A stretch of 64,000 nucleotides of DNA. Source: Xanthomonas sp. 10-10 (lineage in GTDB: Bacteria; Pseudomonadota; Gammaproteobacteria; Xanthomonadales; Xanthomonadaceae). Below are positions 56,091-64,000 of the stretch, one piece after another. Under the pieces are notes generated by a model that ran no database searches, was not told where the DNA came from, and saw only the letters and a program-made list of their open reading frames with translations. A program made the translations under genes and the position numbers. Positions within the stretch are counted from its first letter, which is position 1; each line of letters begins with the position of its first letter. The DNA is taken from contig NZ_CP144460.1 in assembly GCF_040182365.1 (NCBI RefSeq), positions 2,480,001 through 2,544,000 of the forward strand, given 5' to 3'.

Positions 56091-57209
56091 TCAGTCGCGA
56101 AACGGGCTGTGGTCTGCCAGTTCTATCGCATGCCTGGCCACGGCCTCGCGCTCGTCGGCGCACCACTGCGCCAGCGGTTCGCGGAAACCGGGGTCGGCGA
56201 TCCAGTGGCGGCTGCGGACCAGTGTCGGCAGAAAGCCGCGTGCGATCTTGTGCTCGCCCTGCGCGCCGGGCTCGAAGCGGGCCAGGCCCTCGCGCAGGCA
56301 ATACTCCAGGCCCTGGTAGTAGCAAGTTTCGAAGTGCAGGCCGGGCAGGGCGTCGCCGCCCCAGTAACGCCCGTACAGGGTGTCGTGGCCGCGCAGGCAC
56401 AGCGCGCCGGCGATCGGGCGGCCATCGAGATCGGCCAGGAACATCACCAGCTGGCGCGGCATGGCCGTTGCCAGGTGCTGCAGGAACTGCGGCGTCAGCG
56501 CGGGCGAATTGCCGTACTCGTTGAAGGTCTTCAGATAGAAGCCGTACATCGCGGCCAGGTCGTCCTGGCTGGCGTCGTCGCCATGCACCACGCGCATGCG
56601 GATACCGGCCCGCTGCACCTTGGCCCGTTCCTGGCGGATGTTCTTGCGGCGCTTGTGGTCCATCGCCGCCAGAAAACTTTCGAAATCGCGCCAGCCGCTG
56701 GTGTTGTGCCAGTGGTATTGCAGGTCGTTGCGTTCCAGCCAATCGGCATCGAATGCGGCATCTTCATCGGCCAGATGAAAATTCACGTGCGCCGAGGACA
56801 GGCTGCTGCGCTCCACCAGCTCGCGCATCGCGGCCAACAGGTATCCGCGCCATCTAGGCGCGCCGAGCAGGCGCGGGCCGGTCACCGGCGAGTAGGGCAC
56901 CCCGCACAGCCACTTGGGAAAATACTCCTGCCCGTAACGCGCGTACGCGTGTGCCCAGGCGTGATCGAACACGAACTCGCCGTGCGAATTGTTCTTCAGA
57001 TACCCCGGAGCCGCAGCGACCAGCGTGTCGCCCTGCCACAGGGTCAGATGCAGCGGATTCCAGCCCCAGTCCGGGCGCAGGCAGCCTTCGCGTTCCAGGC
57101 CTTGCAGAAATGCAGCGCTGACGAAGGGGTGGCTGCCGTCGTGCAGCGCGTCCCAGGCGCCGGCCTGAAGCTCTTCCAGCCGGCGGCACCAGCGGGCTGT
57201 CACGCTCAT
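56091..57209 (-). CDS. GNAT-fold protein of the COG3146/DUF482 family
   Basis: The 372-residue protein has the family motifs HPFVSAAFLQGLE, AAPGYLKNNSHGEFVFDHAW, YFPKWLCGVPYSPVTGPRLL and KRRKNIRQERAKV. Members have a FemAB/GNAT-like fold and are annotated as putative acyltransferases. No substrate is established. It lies 57 bp after trxB on the same strand. Confidence 0.8.
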   Translation of the reverse strand: MSVTARWCRRLEELQAGAWDALHDGSHPFVSAAFLQGLEREGCLRPDWGWNPLHLTLWQGDTLVAAAPGYLKNNSHGEFVFDHAWAHAYARYGQEYFPKWLCGVPYSPVTGPRLLGAPRWRGYLLAAMRELVERSSLSSAHVNFHLADEDAAFDADWLERNDLQYHWHNTSGWRDFESFLAAMDHKRRKNIRQERAKVQRAGIRMRVVHGDDASQDDLAAMYGFYLKTFNEYGNSPALTPQFLQHLATAMPRQLVMFLADLDGRPIAGALCLRGHDTLYGRYWGGDALPGLHFETCYYQGLEYCLREGLARFEPGAQGEHKIARGFLPTLVRSRHWIADPGFREPLAQWCADEREAVARHAIELADHSPFRD

Positions 57210-57266
57210 GCGCGCGGTCCGCTGGTGCTGCTGTCCGCGCGGCGCGGCCGGCGGTCAACGGCCATC

Positions 57267-58410
<1,144 letters not shown>

Positions 58411-58518
58411 GTTGGCCGCCGGGCATGCTGGCAACCGGCGCTCATTCAACTGCTGAAACCGTGGCCTCAGTCGTTTATTATCAACCACTAACAGCATTTT
58501 TCTAAGGTCTGGCTACAG

Positions 58519-60873
58519 GTGGCAAAGCAGGTTCCCGAACGCAGCAAGCCCGCAGAGGGCAAATCGTCGTCGCGCAAGACGGCGGTGGCGGACAATCCGC
58601 GTCGGCAAAAGCTCTGGCGCGACCTGGCATTGATCGCGGTGGCGCCGTTGCTGCTGTATCTGCTGGCCAGCCTGTTCACCTACTCGGCGACCGATCCTGG
58701 CTGGTCGCGCACCGGCAATCTGGTCGCGCCGATCCACAACATGGGCGGCAGATTCGGCGCGATGGCGGCGGATGTGTTGCTGCAGCTGTTCGGTTACGTA
58801 GCCTTCCTGCTGCCGGTGATCCTGGGCGCAGTGGCCTGGATCGCACTGATCGGCGAGCGCGAGGAGCAGAGCCAGAGCGATCTCGGGCCGGCGCTGCGGT
58901 TGGTCGGCATGGTGGGCTTTTTGATCTCTTCGACCGGCTTTTTGCACCTGCGCCTGTTCCAGGGCGAGGTGGCGGAGGCTGGCGGCATTCTCGGCAAGCT
59001 GGTCAGCGGCTCGCTCAGCTCGGGCTTTGGGGCGTTGGGCGCCAATCTGTTCGTGGTGGTGCTGTTGCTGGTTTCGATCACGCTGGCGACCGGGTTGTCG
59101 TGGTTTGCGGTGATGGAGCGCATCGGCAAGTGGGTGCTGGCGCTGGGCCCGTTGATGCAGCGCAAGACCCACCAGGCGACCGAGTGGCAGCAGACCCGCG
59201 TGATGCGCGAAGAGCGCGAGGAAGTGCGCAAGGTCGATGCGGTCAAGCAGGCCAAGCGTGAGCCGGTCAAGATCGAACCGCCGCCGGCACCGGTGGTGGA
59301 AAAGAGCGAGCGCGCCAAGCGCGATACGCAGATTCCGATGTTCCAGGGCGTGAGCACCGATGGTTCGGACCTGCCGCCGCTGGCCCTGCTGGACGACCCC
59401 AAGCCGCAGGCCAAGGGTTATTCGGAAGAGACGCTGGAGACGCTGTCGCGGCAGATCGAGTTCAAGCTCAAGGATTTCCGCATCGAGGCGCAGGTGGTCG
59501 GGGCCTATCCGGGCCCGGTGATCACCCGCTTCGAGATCGAGCCGGCGCCGGGCATCAAGGTCAGCCAGATCAGCTCGCTGGACAAGGACATTGCGCGCGG
59601 GCTGTCGGTCAAGTCGGTGCGCGTGGTCGACGTGATTCCGGGCAAGTCGGTGGTCGGCTTGGAAATCCCCAACGTCACCCGCGAGATGATCTTCCTGTCC
59701 GAGCTGCTGCGTTCCAAGGAATACGACAAGTCGGCCAGCCCGCTGACGCTTGCGTTGGGCAAGGATATCGCCGGACGTCCGACCGTGGCCGATCTGGCGC
59801 GCATGCCGCATCTGCTGGTGGCCGGTACCACCGGCTCGGGCAAGTCGGTGGCGGTCAATGCGATGGTGCTGAGCCTGCTGTTCAAGGCTTCGCACAAGGA
59901 GCTGCGGATGCTGATGATCGACCCGAAGATGCTCGAACTGAGCGTCTACCAGGGCATCCCGCATCTGCTGGCGCCGGTGGTCACCGACATGAAGGAGGCC
60001 GCCAACGGCCTGCGCTGGTGCGTGGCCGAAATGGAACGCCGCTACAAGCTGATGAGTGCGGTGGGGGTGCGCAACCTGGCCGGCTTCAACAAGAAGGTCA
60101 AGGACGCCATCGATGCCGGTCAGCCGATGATGGACCCGCTGTTCAAGCCGAACCCGGAACTGGGCGAGGCGCCGCGGCCGCTGGAGACGCTGCCGTTCAT
60201 CGTGATCTTCATCGACGAATTCGCCGACATGATGATGATCGTCGGCAAGAAGGTCGAAGAGCTGATTGCGCGTCTGGCGCAGAAGGCGCGTGCGGCCGGC
60301 ATCCACTTGATCCTGGCCACGCAGCGCCCGTCGGTTGACGTGATCACCGGCCTGATCAAGGCCAATATCCCGACCCGCGTGGCCTTCCAGGTCAGCTCCA
60401 AGATCGACTCGCGCACCATCCTGGACCAGTCCGGCGCCGAGGCCCTGCTGGGCAATGGCGACATGCTGTATCTGCCGCCGGGCACGGCGCTGCCGGACCG
60501 TGTGCACGGTGCATTCGTCAGCGACGAGGAAGTGCACCGGGTGGTCGAGCATCTGAAGGCCAGCGGGCCGGTGTCGTACGTGGAAGGCGTGCTGGACGAA
60601 GTGCAGACCATGGGCGATGGCACCGTGGTGGGCGCAACCGGCTTGCCGGAGAGCAGTGGTGGCGGCGGGGACGAGTCCGACCCGCTGTACGACGAGGCGC
60701 TGCGCATCGTCACCGAAACCCGGCGCGCATCGATTTCCGGTGTGCAGCGTCGCCTGAAGATCGGCTACAACCGCGCCGCGCGCCTGATCGAGGCAATGGA
60801 AGCGGCCGGGGTGGTCAGCCAGCCCGAGCACAACGGAGATCGCACCGTGTTGGCGCCGCCACCGCCGAAGTAA
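58519..60873 (+). CDS. ftsK: FtsK, DNA translocase
   Basis: The 784-residue protein starts at GTG 58519 (no better ATG). Four membrane helices lie within about 33-210. A short linker leads to the motor: Walker A GTTGSGKS (436-443), Walker [11 protein letters not shown] near 565, and a C-terminal gamma winged helix ([20 protein letters not shown]). It pumps chromosome ends through the septum and activates XerCD. The linker is short compared with E. coli FtsK. Confidence 0.96.
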   Translation: MAKQVPERSKPAEGKSSSRKTAVADNPRRQKLWRDLALIAVAPLLLYLLASLFTYSATDPGWSRTGNLVAPIHNMGGRFGAMAADVLLQLFGYVAFLLPVILGAVAWIALIGEREEQSQSDLGPALRLVGMVGFLISSTGFLHLRLFQGEVAEAGGILGKLVSGSLSSGFGALGANLFVVVLLLVSITLATGLSWFAVMERIGKWVLALGPLMQRKTHQATEWQQTRVMREEREEVRKVDAVKQAKREPVKIEPPPAPVVEKSERAKRDTQIPMFQGVSTDGSDLPPLALLDDPKPQAKGYSEETLETLSRQIEFKLKDFRIEAQVVGAYPGPVITRFEIEPAPGIKVSQISSLDKDIARGLSVKSVRVVDVIPGKSVVGLEIPNVTREMIFLSELLRSKEYDKSASPLTLALGKDIAGRPTVADLARMPHLLVAGTTGSGKSVAVNAMVLSLLFKASHKELRMLMIDPKMLELSVYQGIPHLLAPVVTDMKEAANGLRWCVAEMERRYKLMSAVGVRNLAGFNKKVKDAIDAGQPMMDPLFKPNPELGEAPRPLETLPFIVIFIDEFADMMMIVGKKVEELIARLAQKARAAGIHLILATQRPSVDVITGLIKANIPTRVAFQVSSKIDSRTILDQSGAEALLGNGDMLYLPPGTALPDRVHGAFVSDEEVHRVVEHLKASGPVSYVEGVLDEVQTMGDGTVVGATGLPESSGGGGDESDPLYDEALRIVTETRRASISGVQRRLKIGYNRAARLIEAMEAAGVVSQPEHNGDRTVLAPPPPK

Positions 60874-61162
60874 GCGTAGTGGTGACGTCGCTGCGCGGTG
60901 CGGCGCGCTGCGTTGGAACGCGGCGCATTGGGAACTCGGCGGGCAGGGGCTCCACTTGCGCAGGGCGCCCGCGTGATCGTGCTTGACCCGCCAGGCCTGC
61001 CAGTGCGGGACGCCGCATGCCGCATCTGCATTGTTCAAATCGCCGCAACCAGCGCTGCCGTACGCACCGATGCCGCATTGTTGGAAGCCGATCCTGTCAT
61101 TGCCGGGCACACCGGCTACCCTAGCGGACAAGTGCCGCTCCGGCCCGTCGTGATCGAGACCC
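60874..61162. other. Gap after ftsK, no gene seen
   Basis: This 289-bp stretch lies between ftsK and the transglutaminase-like gene. The open frames crossing it are shadows. No terminator is obvious. Confidence 0.4.
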
Positions 61163-63085
61163 ATGCTGCGTCGTCCCTTGTTGCTGCTCGTGCTGTTGAT
61201 CTGCGCTCCGCTGCTTGCCCAGGCGCAGCAGCGCCCCGCGCCTGCCGCGGCGGCGCGCACCCAGGCCGATACCAACTACAGCTTCGTGCGCTATCGCGCC
61301 GACTACGAAGTGCGCGCCGATGCCAGCAGTGTGGAAACCGACGAATACGAGATCCTGCTCAAGACCAAGTCGGCAGTGGAGCAGTTCAGCCAGGTGCGGC
61401 TGAGCTACAGCGAAAAGATGGAGACGCTGGAGGTGCTGGAGGCGTATACCGTCACCGCCGAAGGACTGCGTCAGGACGTGGCGGCCGACAAGATCTACAC
61501 CCAGGAAAGCTATTCCAGCGCCTCGGCAGCGATGTATGCCGACCGCAAGGTCAAGGTCGTGGTGTTCCCGAACCTGGCGCCGGGTGCGCGCATCGTCTAT
61601 CGGGTGCGACGTGCGCAGAACACGCCGTACTTCCCCGGTTACTTCAGCCTGTGGGAAACCTTCAGCGTCTTCGCGCAGTACGACGATGCGGTGGTGACAT
61701 TGGTCGCGCCCAGGTCGCTGCCGATGCATCTGTCCGCGCGTGGTCTGCAGGGCAGCACCAAGCCGGTGGTGCGTGGCGATCAGGCGCGCTGGGAATGGCG
61801 CTACCAGCGCTCCACGCCGATGAAGAACCAGAACTGGAGTGCGGCGACCTGGGAGTTCAGCCCCACGCTGATGGCCAGCACCTTCGACAGCTGGTCGCAG
61901 ATGGGCCTGGCCTATCACGTCAAGGGCGGACGCGCCGCCGCGGTGACGCCGGCGATCCAGTCGCTGGCCGACGAGGTGACCCGCGGTATCGATGAGCCGC
62001 GCGCGCAGGCTGCTGCGTTGTATGCGTGGGTGGCGCGCAATATCCGCTACGTGGCGGTGTACCTGGGCAACGGCGGTCTGGAGCCCAACAGTGCCGACAG
62101 CATCCTGGCCAACCACTACGGCGACTGCAAGGACCACACCGTGATCCTGGAAGCCTTGCTGGCGGCCAAGGGCATCGCCAGCACACCGGTGCTGATCGGC
62201 GCGGAAGGCGGTCCGACGCTGCCGGCAATCCCGGTGCTGGGGCGCTTCAATCACGCCATCACCTATATCCCGGCCTTCGATCTCTACGTCGATTCGACCA
62301 ACCCGTACGCGCGCTTCGGCCAGCTGCCGGCCAGCGATCTCGGCGCGCCTGTCGTGCATACACGCGACGGTAAGGTCACCCAGACCCCGCCCAACGATCG
62401 CAAGGTCAACCGATACGTTGCCCGTACCGAATACCGCTTCACGCCGCAGGGCGGCTTGCAGGGCATGACGACGCTGGACAGCGGCCAGACCGGCGAAGTG
62501 GGGTTGCGCGCGATGTTCGTGCAACTCAATGCGCAGAACCGCAACCGCATCGAGGAATCGATCATTGCCCAGTCCGGCTTCGTTGGCACCGGGGATCTGC
62601 TGATTCAGGGCGATCCGCTGGATCTGGAGGCGCCGTTCAACTATCGCTACAGCTTCCTGGCCAACGATGCGGTGGATTTTTCGGTGGTCGGCGGTATGAC
62701 CTTGCCGGACATGCCGGGCGCCGAGTCGACGCGCGGGATCTACACCACCACCTCGGCCGAAGACAACCTGACCCCGTTCTACTGCAACGACAGCGTGCGC
62801 GAGGAAACCTACGTGGTGACCTTCCCCGACACGGTGCCGATCATCGCCATCCCGCGCAGCAGCACCTTTCGCAATGCCGCCGGCGAGTACGCGGTGGACT
62901 GGTCGCGCCAGGGACAGACGGTCACTGCGGTCCATCGTCTGCAACGTGCGGCGGTGCACGGGCCGCAGGCCTTGTGCCAGCCACAGGATTACCGTGCGTT
63001 TCGCGAGTTGTATCAGCAGGTGCGACGCGGCTTCCGCGGGCAGATCGTCTACGGCGATCTGTCCAAGGTGCAGACCGCGCACTGA
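61163..63085 (+). CDS. Secreted DUF3857/transglutaminase-like protein
   Basis: The 640-residue protein has a signal peptide (MLRRPLLLLVLLICAPLLAQ). A DUF3857 domain covers about 40-230. A transglutaminase-core domain follows, with the Cys of NHYGDCKDHTVILEALL, the His of FNHAITYIP and the Asp of DLYVDSTNP as a possible catalytic triad. A C-terminal beta-rich DUF3858-like part ends it. Such periplasmic proteins are widespread in Xanthomonas and their substrates are unknown. Confidence 0.85.
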   Translation: MLRRPLLLLVLLICAPLLAQAQQRPAPAAAARTQADTNYSFVRYRADYEVRADASSVETDEYEILLKTKSAVEQFSQVRLSYSEKMETLEVLEAYTVTAEGLRQDVAADKIYTQESYSSASAAMYADRKVKVVVFPNLAPGARIVYRVRRAQNTPYFPGYFSLWETFSVFAQYDDAVVTLVAPRSLPMHLSARGLQGSTKPVVRGDQARWEWRYQRSTPMKNQNWSAATWEFSPTLMASTFDSWSQMGLAYHVKGGRAAAVTPAIQSLADEVTRGIDEPRAQAAALYAWVARNIRYVAVYLGNGGLEPNSADSILANHYGDCKDHTVILEALLAAKGIASTPVLIGAEGGPTLPAIPVLGRFNHAITYIPAFDLYVDSTNPYARFGQLPASDLGAPVVHTRDGKVTQTPPNDRKVNRYVARTEYRFTPQGGLQGMTTLDSGQTGEVGLRAMFVQLNAQNRNRIEESIIAQSGFVGTGDLLIQGDPLDLEAPFNYRYSFLANDAVDFSVVGGMTLPDMPGAESTRGIYTTTSAEDNLTPFYCNDSVREETYVVTFPDTVPIIAIPRSSTFRNAAGEYAVDWSRQGQTVTAVHRLQRAAVHGPQALCQPQDYRAFRELYQQVRRGFRGQIVYGDLSKVQTAH

Positions 63086-63184
63086 GCCAGGCAGCTGCCG
63101 CTGCATGAACGCGGCCGTCCGATAGCGCTCGCCCATTCATCTATGAAGCTTCAGAATTGGCGTACTCCTTCCTGGAAAACCGCG

Positions 63185-63814
63185 ATGCATCGTCAGCTCC
63201 GCTATGCCGTCCTCGCCACCGCCCTGTTCGCCGGCACCGCGTTTGCCGGTGCGCGCCAGGAACTGGACACGTTCACCCGTGGCCTGAAGGGCCTGGATGG
63301 GCAGTTCAACCAGCAGGTCACCGATGCCAACGGACGGGTCAAGGAGCGTTCGAGCGGGCGGGTGGCACTGTCGCAGCCGCGCCAGTTCCGCTGGGAATAC
63401 GCCAAGCCTTACAAGCAACTGATCGTGGCCGATGGCAAGAAAGTGTGGGTCTTCGATCCCGACCTGGAGCAGGTCACGGTGCGTGCACAGGGCAACGAAG
63501 AGCAGAACAGCCCGCTGGTGGCATTGATCGACCCCGCGCGGCTGGACAAGCAATACGATGTCAGCGAAGAAGCGGCCCCGCGTGATGGCCTGCAGTGGCT
63601 GTCGCTGACGCCGAAGGTCGACACCGAGGCCAGCTTCCAGATGGCGTCGCTGGGCTTCGGCAAGGATGGCCTGGCCAAAATGGAAGTGGTCGATGCGGTA
63701 GGTCAACGCACTGCGATCAGTTTCAGTGGCTGGAAGCGCAACCCCGCGTTTGCGGCCGACACTTTCCGTTACACCCCGGCCAAGGGTGTGGATGTGGTGG
63801 GCGACGCGCAGTAA
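63185..63814 (+). CDS. lolA: LolA, periplasmic lipoprotein carrier
   Basis: ATG 63185 (MHRQLRYAVLATALFAGTAF) places a clean signal peptide at the start and follows GGAAA; ATG 63143 would add 14 residues. The mature part shows the LolA pattern GLKGLDGQFNQQV, RFRWEYAKPYKQ-type strands, LIVADGKKVWVFDPDLEQVT. It carries lipoproteins from LolCDE to LolB. In many gammaproteobacteria it follows ftsK, as here, with one gene between. Confidence 0.93.
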   Translation: MHRQLRYAVLATALFAGTAFAGARQELDTFTRGLKGLDGQFNQQVTDANGRVKERSSGRVALSQPRQFRWEYAKPYKQLIVADGKKVWVFDPDLEQVTVRAQGNEEQNSPLVALIDPARLDKQYDVSEEAAPRDGLQWLSLTPKVDTEASFQMASLGFGKDGLAKMEVVDAVGQRTAISFSGWKRNPAFAADTFRYTPAKGVDVVGDAQ

Positions 63815-64000
63815 CCCTGTAGTTGCGGGGCACTGACTCCGCATTGTCAGGCTGCCGCTCCTAGCCCCTTGCGCTTTGCCCGCGGATGTCGCGCCTTCCT
63901 GCGCGAAGGCGTCTGCGCGGCGCCTGTCGTGCTCCGGATGCGGTCGCCAACGTGCATCAGTGCCGCGAACGCCTCTCCGACCGTGAGAGTCCTGTCGCGT

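Noticed and set aside
58513-61275. 920-codon minus-strand frame opposite ftsK
   Set aside because: ftsK on the plus strand has Walker and gamma domains; the antisense product is His/Arg/Gln-rich with no domain.

Overview
The window comes from a plant-associated gammaproteobacterium of the genus Xanthomonas. The evidence is high GC, a second sigma-54 gene (rpoN2) next to vemR and fleQ, a complete flgBCDEFGHIJKL-fliC-fliDST axis, a RavS/RavR-type c-di-GMP two-component pair, and a clpS-clpA-infA-aat-trxB-ftsK-lolA block. Species cannot be fixed from the sequence alone.

Layout. (1) 1-14.4 kb, mostly minus strand: a glycan island. It holds a large glycosyltransferase (cut by the window start), an AT-rich FkbM methyltransferase gene, an IS3-family element, a TPR/FkbM methyltransferase, a glycosyltransferase-like/methyltransferase fusion, two left-handed beta-helix acyltransferases, a Rieske oxygenase, an SDR, a KASIII enzyme, an acyl carrier protein and a VioA-like sugar aminotransferase. 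(2) 14.4-17.8 kb: fleQ, vemR, rpoN2. (3) 18.0-23.2 kb: a NarL-type regulator, a PilZ-like protein, fliT-like, fliS, fliD and fliC. (4) 23.2-34.8 kb: flgL to flgB. (5) 35.1-37.7 kb: cheV, then divergent flgA-flgM-flgN. (6) 38-46.2 kb: c-di-GMP and two-component signalling (ravA-like kinase, ravR, ravS, PAS-GGDEF-EAL protein). (7) 46.7-49.2 kb: two uncharacterised genes and a chemotaxis transducer. (8) 49.4-64 kb: housekeeping genes hflD, mnmA, a nudix gene, clpS, clpA, infA, aat, a GNAT-like gene, trxB, ftsK, a transglutaminase-like gene and lolA.

How they work together. Six GG-N10-GC (sigma-54) promoters are readable: ahead of flgB, flgA, fliD and all three minus-strand glycan transcription units. 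FliA (sigma-28) promoters, TAAA-N15-GCCG, precede fliC, flgM and the chemotaxis transducer; a weaker one precedes the PAS-GGDEF-EAL gene. The glycan island therefore looks wired into the flagellar hierarchy. Its genes suggest a flagellin glycan made of an amino sugar carrying an ACP-built, possibly oxygenated acyl group, plus methylation. This is the best candidate for an under-described system in the window.

Non-coding structure includes three GGGAATC-bordered inverted-repeat elements between motility genes, a second repeat family with a 25-bp perfect inverted repeat between flgF and flgG, and a candidate small RNA between trxB and ftsK.
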